Positions 29,669 through 40,397 of a stretch of 49,025 bases of DNA are shown here, piece by piece. The DNA is taken from contig JARVKI010000171.1 of the NCBI GenBank assembly GCA_036674765.1, positions 646-49,670 of the forward strand. The letters run 5' to 3'. Positions within the stretch are counted from its first letter, which is position 1. Each line of letters begins with the position of its first letter. The notes under the pieces are model-generated. The model worked only from the letters and a program-made list of their open reading frames with translations, had not been told where the DNA came from and searched no databases. Position numbers and translations under genes: made by a program. The DNA is from Seiridium cupressi. Its lineage: Eukaryota; Ascomycota; Sordariomycetes; Amphisphaeriales; Sporocadaceae.

Positions 29669-31063
29669 ATCTAGGTCGCGTGCCTAGGGAGAGGTAGTGC
29701 CGCCGTCGTGCTGGTTGAGCATAGCATCTGGCAGAAGTCTCGGTTCACCACCGCCTAGGGAGACCGAACATTGCTGTGGTCGAGAAAGCCATCCACTGGC
29801 GGAAAAACAAAGTTGGAGGACGAAAGGGGGGTGAGCTGCATTGTCGTATATTCCGAACGGCGTTGGGTTGGTTGCTTGGTTGGTTTAGGCTTATATCATG
29901 ATGGCACCTTTTTGCGGTTTGCTCCAATTGGGCAAAGCCAGACAAGACGAGAGACCACGCTGCTCTGGTATCTATTTTTGCATATTGCATAGGAAAGACT
30001 GAAATGGGAGTGGCCCTTCTGCGAGACAAGTGCGCTATTCCTCCTCACTTACCGTCCGACTCCATTTCGCCGGGCGAAGTAGCCGAGCTTTGCCGAAGCT
30101 GAGTTCCAAATTGCCTGGCGCTCCCTGCGCTGCACACGTCCATGCACACCAGAAGCATTCGGACTAGCTCATTGCGAACTGCCTAATCTTGGAAATACAG
30201 CATGTGACTGTTACACAGAGGCAAATCGCCTAAATTTCAGAAAAATGGCGGAGATGGAAGTACTACCGTACAATGTATGGTCTTGTCTACTGGCTTTCCA
30301 GAGTGGGGAATCCATCTGCACATTATCTCCAACAACGGGCTAACACCAAAGTGTGAACGAAACACCTATACGTGATACGAGGGTTTGACAAGTCAGAGAA
30401 CACTCGAGTATGGAAATATATTTCTAATGCCTTCGCTGTCTAGCCAAGCCTCTCTTTGCTACAAGAAGTTTTTCAATAAGCCCTGAAGACGCTTTCTCAA
30501 GTGGTGTAAGGCACTTGTTAGGCAGACGATACAAAGTCTTCTTTCTTACTTGGTTGCGAGTCAATAACCAGGGACTGGGACTATACTTGACGGTCATCTG
30601 TTCACGGTTTCAGTGGTGGTTCAACGCTAGTCGCACACCAAATATGTACCAGACGGCCAGATGACTGCATGTATGGTGTGGTATGTCTCATTCAGCTGCA
30701 GCACATGCTACCAGCTCGTGAGATCTTATCGATAGCCTAAGCTGGGCAAGTGCGCAGCGATGCGGCTTAGTTAGCCCAGCAGCGGTGGTCAATTGTCGCT
30801 GTGATATCATTCCACTCAGAACAGCTACAGAAACTCACACCTGTCTCTGCTGTCAGCTATGCTTTTGTGCCAGCGCAGTCAAGGCCCCGAAAACAGTCAT
30901 TCATCCAGGTCCAACAAGCGCTTCCACAAGCTTGACAATCAACCCTTTTGTGCTTATGGCACCGTTCTCGCCAGCCCTCACAGAAGTCCCTTGCTTGAGA
31001 AAGAGCGCCTGAAACGAACATGCCACGCTCATAAGTTCTACAATAGAGAGACAAATTTAGATC
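29669..31063. other. Intergenic region
   Basis: About 1.4 kb with no recognised gene, RNA or repeat. It should hold the 3'UTR of the DUF1748 gene and the promoter of the coiled-coil gene at 31064. Base composition is even; no TATA box stands out. Confidence 0.5.
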
Positions 31064-33307
31064 ATGGCTTCGAAATCCTCCTTCCTCCCACGACTATCGC
31101 TCGGCGGAAACGGCAGTCCTATCCTCCCGATGCATAACCGACGCAACAAGTCGAACGACTACGATCTCTCTGAGCTGTCTCCGCGACCATCCTCTCCCCT
31201 GCTGTCCCCTGATCATGTACACGATTTTGGCTTTCACGGCTCTGTCGCATACAGTGGGAATGGCAACACTGAAAACAGAAGCAACGGGAAAGGAAAAGGC
31301 AAGGCTGTCGCTTATGCAGAGCAGGCCGAGGAGTTTCCTCCCGTGAGCGTTGTGGACAGGATGCGAATACATCGCGAGAAGCAAGCAGCATCCAGAGAAA
31401 GGGAGCAACAGGCCGCGGCGGAAATTAGAAGAGCGCGGAACGGACCAAGCTGGCAGCCACCTAGTCAGTTGGAGTATCGAGACGACGACAGGAAGGTTCG
31501 TGGTCAACAGCTCAGTCCTAGGTCCAGGCAGAGTCAAAGAAGCAACCTGGGCTCGAGCTTTATGGGTTTCTTGAACCCTGCGCCATCCAACACGGATCGC
31601 AGCCCCGTGAGCGAAGTCGACAGCACGTTCCGGGCCATTCAGCGCCGCGAGGTGCAGATTCAGAAAGAGCTACAGAAACTACTTGATGCACAGGCTTCGG
31701 CCCTTGACCAAGGAGGAGCTTCGAATGGTGCAAGTCAGGATGGGAACGAAACCCCTCGTGGCACATCGCGTGCATCGTCATCTCCCTATCGCTCACGGAG
31801 CGCCTCCTCGTATGAAGGCTCCCCAGCACCGACCGTGATACCCGTACGCCAGCCTAAGCCAAAACCCCTAACGATCCGCCAAGTCCGCGCCTCTATTGCC
31901 CGTTCAATGGCTATGCTATCCGACCTCAAGGAAGAGGAGGAGGCTTGTGTTGCATCTGCCATCTCTGCCCGCAAGACTGCCCTGGCAAAAGCGAACAAGC
32001 TATCCCACCAGCACAAAGCCATTGCCGCTGACCTGCGCGCTCTCGAAACTGACGACCCTTTGCGAAGAGAACTCGAAGATATGAGCAACGAGTATGGCAG
32101 GGTCTCTGGAGACATCGATGAATTAGAGGGGAGGCTCAGGGCTCTGAAGCACCGAAAACGGGTTTTGGAGGCACGAATGGAAGAGGTCAAAAGCGAACGT
32201 GAAAGTGGGCTCAGCGGGTACAAAGGAGCACTCAAGGAGACGGAAAGAGATATTGGGGAAATGATGAGGATACCAGGTGTCAAGGTACTTCCCATCGACG
32301 CCGCCTCACAGTTTCAGCAAGCTCCAGGCCCGGACGCGAACGCAGACGAAACTACTAAGAGCGATGGTCTTGACCGTGCGCTAAGTGGCCACGAGTTCAT
32401 GCGTATGCGGCCTGAACGACGCACTATAGCCATGGCGAAAGAGTGGTGGGAAGGCGAGATGGCACTGCTGTCACGTCGCAAGGACGCTGTTGACAAGGAG
32501 CGGGATGCGTTGTCCGAGGGAGCAGAAATATGGGCACATATTGTACAACTCATTGTCGATTATGAGAGGAGACTGAGTGCTGCCTTGAACGATTCTATGC
32601 AAGTACGCCCGGACGAGCGCCATAAGCTCGAGAAGAATCTTTTCAAGTCCCAGCATCGAGATCTGCAGGAGACGATGAAGGAGATGGAGAAGGCTCTGCA
32701 CTACGTTGAGGAGAGGGGGTGGAATCTCCTAGTCGCTGCGATTGGTGCCGAGCTGGAAGGTTTTGTGGAAGGCGAGAATATACTGGTTGGACTGATGAAG
32801 GCTAAAGGTTATGAGGTGCCTAGCGGCGCCAGCCTCGTCAATCTGGGCGAAGCAAAGGAAATGAGCGGAGAAGCATTTCCCCAGACTACAGGGATCGCGA
32901 AGAAACGGGACAGCCATAAGGAAGAAGATGATGATGAGCTGACGGGAAGCGTTGTCCGGCGATGGGGAGGCCAATCAGAGACAAGGACCTCGCCGAGAGC
33001 TTCTCAGGAGGAAGACCGTGGCGAAGATGCCAACAGCCACAATGAACCGCCGCGGGATCTCCTTGACCTCCACCATGACCATAAGGAAGAGAGCGATAAC
33101 GAAGTTCCTGCCGACTTACTCGTCAGCGCTATTCAAGCAGATGAAAGCGAGGATGATCATGCTAATGAAGTGCCCGCTGAGTTCTTGTCTATGCATAATG
33201 CATCGTTGAAAGGGGCAGACCGTGGAGTAGATGACGAGGACAATGAGGTACCCAAAGATCTGCTTGGTGAAGTAGCGGCTGATGTTCGGGATGACGCAGT
33301 TGATTAG
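31064..33307 (+). CDS. Coiled-coil protein, Atg28-like
   Basis: Intronless, 747 residues. The N-terminus (SFLPRLSLGGNGSPILPMHN and DYDLSELSPRPSSPLLSP) and the segment RREVQIQKELQKLLDAQASA (about 194-213) resemble proteins annotated as autophagy-related protein 28 in filamentous fungi; Atg28 was described in Pichia as a coiled-coil protein of pexophagy. Residues about 270-410 form a long coiled coil, followed by helical sequence to about 580 containing WWEGEMALLSRRKDAVDKER. The C-terminal 100 residues are acidic and disordered and repeat a short motif four times: NEPPRDLL (660), NEVPADLL (679), NEVPAEFL (701) and NEVPKDLL (727). There is no signal peptide or membrane segment. The start is the first ATG, followed by MASKSSF. 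The Atg28 link rests on recalled sequence patterns and could be wrong; the coiled-coil and repeat description does not depend on it. Confidence 0.8.
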   Translation: MASKSSFLPRLSLGGNGSPILPMHNRRNKSNDYDLSELSPRPSSPLLSPDHVHDFGFHGSVAYSGNGNTENRSNGKGKGKAVAYAEQAEEFPPVSVVDRMRIHREKQAASREREQQAAAEIRRARNGPSWQPPSQLEYRDDDRKVRGQQLSPRSRQSQRSNLGSSFMGFLNPAPSNTDRSPVSEVDSTFRAIQRREVQIQKELQKLLDAQASALDQGGASNGASQDGNETPRGTSRASSSPYRSRSASSYEGSPAPTVIPVRQPKPKPLTIRQVRASIARSMAMLSDLKEEEEACVASAISARKTALAKANKLSHQHKAIAADLRALETDDPLRRELEDMSNEYGRVSGDIDELEGRLRALKHRKRVLEARMEEVKSERESGLSGYKGALKETERDIGEMMRIPGVKVLPIDAASQFQQAPGPDANADETTKSDGLDRALSGHEFMRMRPERRTIAMAKEWWEGEMALLSRRKDAVDKERDALSEGAEIWAHIVQLIVDYERRLSAALNDSMQVRPDERHKLEKNLFKSQHRDLQETMKEMEKALHYVEERGWNLLVAAIGAELEGFVEGENILVGLMKAKGYEVPSGASLVNLGEAKEMSGEAFPQTTGIAKKRDSHKEEDDDELTGSVVRRWGGQSETRTSPRASQEEDRGEDANSHNEPPRDLLDLHHDHKEESDNEVPADLLVSAIQADESEDDHANEVPAEFLSMHNASLKGADRGVDDEDNEVPKDLLGEVAADVRDDAVD

Positions 33308-34237
33308 AGCATTCATCCGACTAATAGGTATGCATGGTTGGGCTCCTGGTCACTTTGGCATTGGCATTAGCGATACTAAATATTGGAGTTGTGTTTGGGG
33401 GGTTCTGAAGTTAGCCATGATACCAGGTTTATAATGTGCCAAGACAACAGTTGTCTTATATATACTACATCTAGAGCCAACAGGTACCCTCATACGGAAG
33501 TTTCTAGTTCATAATGACCTCTTAGTCTTCTCTCGTGCATCCGACTGTTTATTTGTGGGAGCAGAGATATCAAACCTAAAGGTTGTCATGTAATACACCA
33601 TAAAACAGACCAGTACAGGATAACACGGGAATATCATTACTCGGAAGCGGTTTCGACAATTCGTTCAAAGTCTGTGATTCAGACTATATTTGTCTTGGTT
33701 CTGGGCTCTTGGCAGATTGAAGAATCCGCCAGCTCTCGTATGCATTCTCTTCAAGCTGTCCTACTGTTAATCTGAGGGTCATAATCACGAATGCAGCTAT
33801 GACTGGACTGTCCTTCCCACCGCCGATTGTAACAGACCTCACTGCTTGCCCTGAATCACAAGGAAGCAACAACAGCACTTCATCAGAGCCAAAGATTACT
33901 GCCATAAATAAAGCTCATTCTCTCCATGGCTTCCTTGACTTTAATACATCCCAAACAACAAGGCACATCAACTGTTCGATACGCAAGTTCGAGTCAGAAC
34001 CGTACTCGTAACACCAAGCAAGAACTCAAGCACTATCGCGGCGTTTCTCTGTGCAACCGCTATCACATTTCACGCGACATACCAAGTCGTCTACACGCCA
34101 CCGATCCACCAGGTTGACGGGTTTAAAGACAATTACATTGGCAGAGGTTACCACTGCCCTGCAGTTCGCCCCCCTCGAGATCTGCACGACCGCAACACCT
34201 GATATTTCTCCTCGCGGTACTACCTGGATCAAGCAAA
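33308..34237. other. Intergenic region
   Basis: About 930 bases between two rightward genes. The first part is AT-rich 3'UTR-like sequence, the last 200 bases the leader of the F-box gene. No gene seen. Confidence 0.5.
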
Positions 34238-35995
34238 ATGGCTGATACGGACGAGTACACCGGCCCAGACGGCTTTACAGTACTGCCGAATGAACTGGTG
34301 CTCCAGGTGGCATCGAACCTCGACCGGTGCGGAGTCATGCGTCTAGCAGCAATAAGTTGGAGATTCTACAATGTTCTCAACCCTGAACTGTACAAAGTCG
34401 ACATTGCGTTACATGACTGTAGAGCTTTATGGTGGGGTTGTGTCACCAATAGTGTTGCCGTCCTTGAGAACGCGATCCGCCGTGGCGAGCATGTCAATCG
34501 CCATTTCCGCAAGAATCACAAGGGTAACGAGCCATCCACCGTGGCATTGACACCTTTGGTTGTCGCAATACGCAATGTGAGCTTGGAAGCGGTAGAATGC
34601 CTTCTTTCGCACGGAGCCGATGTCAACGTACCTGACGAAAAGCCCGTGAAAGATCAGTCCTGGTGCAGCACTCTCCATAACCATCTGTGGTATCCCGTCA
34701 ATTGGGTATTCGATGTCCTCGACAATAAAGCGCACCCAGATCATACACACGAAATCTTGGTAGCTCTGATAGGGGCCGGAGCCAACGTGGAACAAACACC
34801 AAAGCTCGTAAGTCAGGAGACCGGAATTCCTGGCGACAACGACCGGGTAGATGAGGGCTCACCTATATGTCAAGCTATGAAGAGGTTCGTTCCCACCAAG
34901 TCGGTACAGCTGCTCTTAGAGCATGGTGCTGATCCTTCCATACCTCACCGTATGCTATATAAGAATCGTGTATCAAGTCCCGACGCCGAAGAGGAACTGT
35001 CAGGGAATGCCATGGGATTGTTGCTTCGAATGCCCGATGCATGGATGACGGTCGAAGGCTATGACAAGTTCTGGGTGCTTTGGAATCACGCAGGAGGCAA
35101 CCTCTCTGTCCCGATCACCTTCGTGTTAACGACTTCGTTCGAGAAGACATCACCGCATAGGCTCGACCTACTGAAAAAGCTTCATACACTGGGTCAGCTG
35201 AGAGCTGAAGACATAATGCACCCAATGGAATTGACAGATGGTGGACTTGCCGATTTCCTCGATATTCTAGCTTTCGAGCTAGGCCAGTTGGACCGTAGCC
35301 AGGCTGATGTAATCTGGGGCTGGGAGATCTTGGACAGGGCAGGCATCCCACACGGCCAAATCCTGAGAGACATTCTCAACTTCTTTCTCGAGATCGGGGC
35401 CTGTTTCGACCTGGCCAGAATCCCCACAGCTATTCAGGAGCTCTGCACGTCGAGCTACTCCGGTGTGGACAACATCATTTCTATGCTGCTAGGAAAACAA
35501 CCAACCGCTTGCCGTTCAGAAGGTGAGAATGGATACACAACACTGCACCTCTCTGTGGCAAGGCTTCGCGACCGCTACTTTCAATACGACCCTCGTAGAA
35601 GGATCCAGCAGCTGTTGTTCCATGGAGCTGAAATCAATAAAATGGATGTGCTCGGGTATACAGCACTTTATAGTGCCTGCGTCAATCTTGCTGCTTTTTG
35701 CCAACCTACAAAGGTCATCGAACTATTGTTGGAGCATCATGCAGACGTCAACATTGGTAGTAGTGATACCCCGCTCCTATATATGGCCAGGCATTGCGAG
35801 TCCTCGAATAATACAGATGTCGAAGTGTTCAGGATGCTACTAGAAGCGGGAGCCGACCTGTCTCGGCAAGATGTCACGGGTCACACTGTTGTGTCTCGCC
35901 TTCAACAGCAAGTGGCGTTGTTCCCAGGGAACGCTCAAGATGAAAGAATGCAGCGCATGCTTGAAATGCTAGCATTAGTCAGCAGCTCCGGTTAG
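34238..35995 (+). CDS. F-box / ankyrin-repeat protein (copy 1)
   Basis: Intronless, 585 residues. An F-box-like motif covers residues 13-53: LPNELVLQVASNLDRCGVMR, then LAAISWRFYNVLNPELYK. Such motifs usually bind Skp1 in SCF ubiquitin ligases. Ankyrin repeats follow: LTPLVVAIRNVSLEAVECLL with SHGADVN near 105-130, VQLLLEHGADPSIP near 225, GYTTLHLSVARL near 430, LGYTALYSACVNLAAF near 470, IELLLEHHADVNIG near 490 and VFRMLLEAGADLSRQDVTGH near 530. The middle (about 240-420) has degenerate or no repeats. The architecture suggests an adaptor that picks substrates for ubiquitylation, but partners are unknown. A second protein of the same layout begins 800 bases downstream in the same orientation; the two share the pattern 'LPELYK-like' at the end of the F-box but are otherwise diverged. 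No signal peptide or membrane segment. Confidence 0.88.
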   Translation: MADTDEYTGPDGFTVLPNELVLQVASNLDRCGVMRLAAISWRFYNVLNPELYKVDIALHDCRALWWGCVTNSVAVLENAIRRGEHVNRHFRKNHKGNEPSTVALTPLVVAIRNVSLEAVECLLSHGADVNVPDEKPVKDQSWCSTLHNHLWYPVNWVFDVLDNKAHPDHTHEILVALIGAGANVEQTPKLVSQETGIPGDNDRVDEGSPICQAMKRFVPTKSVQLLLEHGADPSIPHRMLYKNRVSSPDAEEELSGNAMGLLLRMPDAWMTVEGYDKFWVLWNHAGGNLSVPITFVLTTSFEKTSPHRLDLLKKLHTLGQLRAEDIMHPMELTDGGLADFLDILAFELGQLDRSQADVIWGWEILDRAGIPHGQILRDILNFFLEIGACFDLARIPTAIQELCTSSYSGVDNIISMLLGKQPTACRSEGENGYTTLHLSVARLRDRYFQYDPRRRIQQLLFHGAEINKMDVLGYTALYSACVNLAAFCQPTKVIELLLEHHADVNIGSSDTPLLYMARHCESSNNTDVEVFRMLLEAGADLSRQDVTGHTVVSRLQQQVALFPGNAQDERMQRMLEMLALVSSSG

Positions 35996-36804
35996 ATAGA
36001 TACTGGATAGCAGGTCCAGATTTGGGTTGGAGTCTACGGTCGTTATTTGTCTGCCCATATGGTTTAGCACTAATCCCCTGCGCAGTCTCTCAAAATAGTC
36101 AGGCGGCCATATGCTCGACCACATTGCCTTAGGCAGTGGGTGCCTAGGGAACCTATATAAGGGCGTATTAGCCTGCGCTGCCTTGCAGCACTAGATGCAT
36201 TGTAGGTAACTTGAGCAGCCTCCTAATACACACCTTTTGCTCATTAGCAATGCGCACATTATTGTTTCCTTAAAAATTACCAGGATTATTGTTGTTTATC
36301 CTTTTCTATTTGTTAAATTCGATACTATCCTACGCACCTTCTACTGCGGTAATAGGGACTCGTAGATTTCTCTTGCTTTGGTTGGCTACAACTCAATATT
36401 AGAGTTAGGTAGTCAAACGGTCCGTAGCATTGGAGATTGGCTTGCATCCTGTTCTGGAAATTGATTGTTCGAGTTGACCAATGATAAGCCCCGCTAAGCA
36501 ACGATTGTTCTGCCCCCCCCCATGCGATTATTCGACCACCCATAATTGCAAATCCATTGCAGTTTCCCCAGACTCGAGCTACCCCACCATGAATACTTCT
36601 ATTGACTCAATCCTTCTCCATTACACGCACTCTTCTTCGAGCTCTTCATCTCTCACCACAAATTTCCTTCACTCGTTTTCGAGCCATCACATTTGCTCTG
36701 TTTGGCCAACAATACTACGTTTGATTCCAGCCAACACCCATAATTCAAGCTCTTGGTCATCAAGCCCGTCGACTACCAGAAGAGAGCTTCTCAAACCACC
36801 CATC
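35996..36804. other. Intergenic region with CT-rich leader
   Basis: About 800 bases between the two F-box/ankyrin genes. A C9 run lies at 36513-36521. From about 36600 to 36800 the sequence is pyrimidine rich (ccttctccattacacgcac and similar), typical of a fungal 5' leader. This is why I start the next gene at 36805, although its frame is open from 36481. Confidence 0.5.
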
Positions 36805-38553
36805 ATGAAAGCCACCTCTGGTAAGAAGCGCGTTACGGTCGGTGCTGGCGTCGAACCGAATCGCGTTACCCTGATCGATATGCCCCCCGAGATGTTATAC
36901 CAGATCAGCGAATCTTTGTGCATCACCAACCTCGCCTATCTGGCTGCTACTTGCAGAAGACTCCAGGCAGTTCTCGTGCCAGAGCTTTACAAGCGCGATC
37001 ACAGTACCGGTACCTTTCGCACGTTATCATGGGCCACCGGTAAAGTTAAAAAACGAACATCCGTTGAAACCATCGAGCGCGCCCTTTCATACTGGCCTCC
37101 TGGAACCGATGCTCTACAGTGCTACTTTAGGAAGAACAAGTCTTTTCATGGCAAGAGCTTGAAGTATCTTACCCCTCTCATGGCCGCCATTCAGGCAGGC
37201 AACTTGCGCGTCGTCCATTTTCTGCTCTCCAAAGGTGTCGATATCAATCAGCCCGAAGCGAGCCCAGGACAACGCGATACCCTTTGGTATCCAATCCACC
37301 ATGCCATGATGATGGATTACTTCAAGCCTGGTGCAAAACAGACATACCCGACCAAACACAAGCTGGCCATTATCGAGCTCCTTCTCAACAATGGAGCCAA
37401 CCCGGACCAGTTGTCACTATCGAATCCAGCCCGCAAACCGACCGGAATTAGTCTTGGAATAGTCACACCAATGCACTTGGCAATCAAGAACCAGGCCGAC
37501 AACGATGTTATCCAACTCCTGGTCGACTTAGGTGCCGCGGCTACACGCGTTCCTTATTATCAGGTTCCGGAACAGCGCTTCACCAATATCACCCCAATCA
37601 GCCACTTGGTCAATACCTATCAGGAAGCTAGCGAGGGCCATCCCCTGGCGGTGAAGGCTCTGGCAGACAATGGTGGAGGTATTGGAAGCGAGGCCGAGAT
37701 GAACACGGTCACTGGGCACCCTCTGTTGCTCGACTCCCTCTCACGGCCTCGAGCATCACCGCACTCAGTTGCGGTGACGAAAGCAATTCTCGAAGGGACA
37801 TGGGTGAACCTTCAGCACACGGCAAGCAACGGAGATGGCGTCATTGTCCACTTTCTGAAGAGCCATATTGGCTGGAAACCCGATGTTCCCTACGACCGGC
37901 GGTGGGCCCTGCGTCATGAAGACGAACGCGACATGGAACGGTTAGCCGCCACCGCGTGCGACACAATTGACGTGCTACTGGAGCATGGCGCAGATATCAA
38001 TGAAGCCAATGCTACAGGTGACACGCCTCTTCACATTGCTGGCGGTCTCCATCGAAACTACTCGGCCATCTTTGATCATCTTATTCAGCGCGGTGCAAAC
38101 GTCAAGGCCACAACCAAAAATGGCCGCACAGTCCTTCATGCGCTCCTGATGGGTGATCGAGATGCAGATTATACCCTCGTGACGCGTCTCATCCGTCGTC
38201 ACAGGCTGCAGCCTTACGCGAGAGATAAGGATCGCAATACCTTTTTGCATCTCCTACTCTCGCACTCTGTCGCCTCCTTCAATAAGTGGATGTGTGAGGT
38301 AGCTAAGCACTATAAGAAAGCTGACTTTGAAGATGATCGTCTGAAGAACGCGGCCGGACGAACTCCACTTGGGGAGGCCGACTACCTATCGGGTAGGCAT
38401 GAGGAGAGTGATGATGGTATACAGAGTAGGGATGTCGAACGACTCTGGATTGATCACGCATTCGATGAGGCAGAGCAACAGATGAAGCCGATGAAAGAAT
38501 GTGCCCAGAAGCGTGGCTTTGTGAGAAATCAGACCAAGGGAAAGAGACTCTAA
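36805..38553 (+). CDS. F-box / ankyrin-repeat protein (copy 2)
   Basis: Intronless, 582 residues from the ATG at 36805. A basic N-terminus (MKATSGKKRVTV) leads into an F-box-like motif at 24-63: LIDMPPEMLYQISESLCITN and LAYLAATCRRLQAVLVPELY. Ankyrin repeats include LTPLMAAIQAGNLRVVHFLL with SKGVDIN near 120-150, TPMHLAIKNQADNDVIQLLV near 220, DVLLEHGADINEANATGDTP near 390, LHIAGGLHRNYSAIFDHLIQ with RGANVK near 410, and GRTVLHALLMGDRD near 440. The C-terminus is charged and ends in a basic run (KGKRL). Like copy 1 it is presumably an SCF-type adaptor; the substrate is unknown. Ser-rich residues encoded upstream of 36805 in the same frame look like translated leader, not an N-terminal domain, but an ATG at 36589 is a possible alternative start. 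Confidence 0.85.
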   Translation: MKATSGKKRVTVGAGVEPNRVTLIDMPPEMLYQISESLCITNLAYLAATCRRLQAVLVPELYKRDHSTGTFRTLSWATGKVKKRTSVETIERALSYWPPGTDALQCYFRKNKSFHGKSLKYLTPLMAAIQAGNLRVVHFLLSKGVDINQPEASPGQRDTLWYPIHHAMMMDYFKPGAKQTYPTKHKLAIIELLLNNGANPDQLSLSNPARKPTGISLGIVTPMHLAIKNQADNDVIQLLVDLGAAATRVPYYQVPEQRFTNITPISHLVNTYQEASEGHPLAVKALADNGGGIGSEAEMNTVTGHPLLLDSLSRPRASPHSVAVTKAILEGTWVNLQHTASNGDGVIVHFLKSHIGWKPDVPYDRRWALRHEDERDMERLAATACDTIDVLLEHGADINEANATGDTPLHIAGGLHRNYSAIFDHLIQRGANVKATTKNGRTVLHALLMGDRDADYTLVTRLIRRHRLQPYARDKDRNTFLHLLLSHSVASFNKWMCEVAKHYKKADFEDDRLKNAAGRTPLGEADYLSGRHEESDDGIQSRDVERLWIDHAFDEAEQQMKPMKECAQKRGFVRNQTKGKRL

Positions 38554-39529
38554 TGGGGGAAATTTGAGCGTGGAACATTTGGCTGGATTGGTCAATATGT
38601 GGGCTAAAGGACATTTGCGCAGCAAATCTCGCTCGCAGTCGTGGTTTGTATATGGTCAGTAGGGAAGCGGACATTGATACCCGATGATGGATTGATAATG
38701 GCATCAGGACATGATTGCATAGCCAGCACGACGATAAACTAGGTAACAACTTTCTGTCAGACATTTTGCTCGCAAACTTCTTCCGAACTTTGACAAGTGC
38801 TAAAGGTATTTCAATTCGAAACCCTGCTTTAAGTGATGGTTCTATTAAGAATGACTGTCTGTTTGGCTGCAGTTGTCCAGATATGTTAACTGAGTTAGAT
38901 GTGAGATGCAATCGTATACGTCCAGTTCGAGCGATATGAATTTGCTTGACCTAATCCGATTCATCAAGTTCGGATACACTGCGACGATTTCATACTCCTC
39001 TGATTTCATGTCGCTCATGATTTACCACTGACAAGTGCCCGACATCCTACACCGCTGATCGTGCACCGTTTTCCAAGCAAGCGAGCATAACTCGTATTCG
39101 TCTAACTTCTCTTGGCGGCAAGCTTCCTGAAGTTACATTTGTTGTGAGCTCCTTAGATGATGGGTGTCACAATTCTAGAGCAAAAGATTACCCAGGCGGA
39201 GTCAAAACTTTTTTCCTAGTGACGCTACCATACCGCTGTTTCGAGAAATGCTACTACAATATCTCGCCCACCAATCCCTTGTGATGAAGAAGCGGTGGTG
39301 CCGTATTGCAAAGTCATTTACTTGTGTGCACCCCATGGTACAAGAGCAAGAACTGAGGGAGCGTATTACAGCGTAGCACGAGAACCTTGAAATGTCTCTC
39401 TCGCAAACAGCAAACATCTCGTGTGTCTCTCAGGTACCTATGAAATTCATATAAGGGCGAGAGACGGAGTTCGAACTTCCACGAGGAGCATACATCAACA
39501 GTCCTGCGTCGATTCCATCTATCAGCAAC
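38554..39529. other. Intergenic region
   Basis: About 980 bases with no recognised gene or repeat; base composition is even to AT-rich. It contains the 3'UTR of the F-box/ankyrin gene and the promoter of the gene at 39530. Confidence 0.5.
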
Positions 39530-40397
39530 ATGTCCTTGAAAAAAGTCGTCCTGATAATCGACGGCCTCGCGCACTTCAGCTATGCCGCACCCGCCCGCCA
39601 AGATATAGGCACCGTTGAGGTCTTTGGCACGAGTCCGGATTTCGTCGGTGTCCAATACTGTGGCGAGCTGGAAGATGCACCCATACACACGAGTAGGTCC
39701 ATGACGCACCACTTTAGATGACCGAAGCTGACGTGATGACCAGCCGGTGACCCTGAAGTCGGTCCGGGCTTCTGGATCACCAACAACGATGGGGTGGAAG
39801 GTGATTATTTCATCTACGAGAACAGCCGTGACGAGCATCCCTGGAAGTATATCACGGTATGAGCTCGGTCCCCAGCTTTTGCATGGCAGGCAACCACAGG
39901 CAAAACGTGACAAGACGCTCACAAATTGCCTTGATCAGATCGACAACGGTACGCGCAGCTTCGTCCAAGTATGCCCTTCTTGGCAAGGCCACATCGCTCG
40001 TGGCACACCAACAGTCAACCTCGACGGCGAGACGCACAATCTCGGCACCTGGGCGGCTGCAAGTCTCGACAACAACGGAGCCATGTGGGGTGCGCTGTCG
40101 TTTCTCCAGGGCAGCGACGGCGGCGGCAGTATCAAGACGACCGACGGGTCTGGAAGGCAGCACGAATGCACGGTCGACTTACTTGACGGCGCACCAGACT
40201 CGGCCTTGGCAACCAAGGGATCGGGAGCCATGGTCTTGAACAAGGTTGTAGGCGAGGGGGCGAGCGTGTCAGCCATGAGTTGGATGCTGAGCAAATGCAG
40301 TGTCGATGATGTGTATGTACAGGAGAAGGGACCGAATCCGGTCATCAAGTCAGATAATGGGCGGCTTGAGTGGGTGTTTACGAAGGGCAGGTTCTAA
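39530..40397 (+). CDS. Putative secreted protein of unknown function, four cysteines
   Basis: Three exons, 39530-39692, 39744-39856 and 39939-40397 (introns 51 and 82 nt; donors GTAGGT and GTATGA; acceptors CAG), give 244 residues. The junctions keep frame and yield smooth sequence: APIHT-TGDPEVGPGFWITN and WKYIT-IDNGTRSFVQVC. The N-terminus, MSLKKVVLIIDGLAHFSYAA, resembles a weak signal peptide with cleavage after APA. The mature part has four Cys (in QYCGE, QVCPSW, HECTV and SKCSV), enough for two disulfides. Other landmarks are GTPTVNLDGETHNLGTW, GAMWGALSFLQGSDGGGS and a C-terminal GRLEWVFTKGRF. I believe similar uncharacterised proteins occur in other Sordariomycetes, but I cannot name a family. 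The length, secretion signal and even Cys count would fit an extracellular lectin-like or effector-like protein; that is a guess. Confidence 0.75.

Noticed and set aside
38303..38911. 202-codon minus-strand frame over the end of the second F-box/ankyrin gene
   Set aside because: Shadow of a well-supported gene on the plus strand; no domain.
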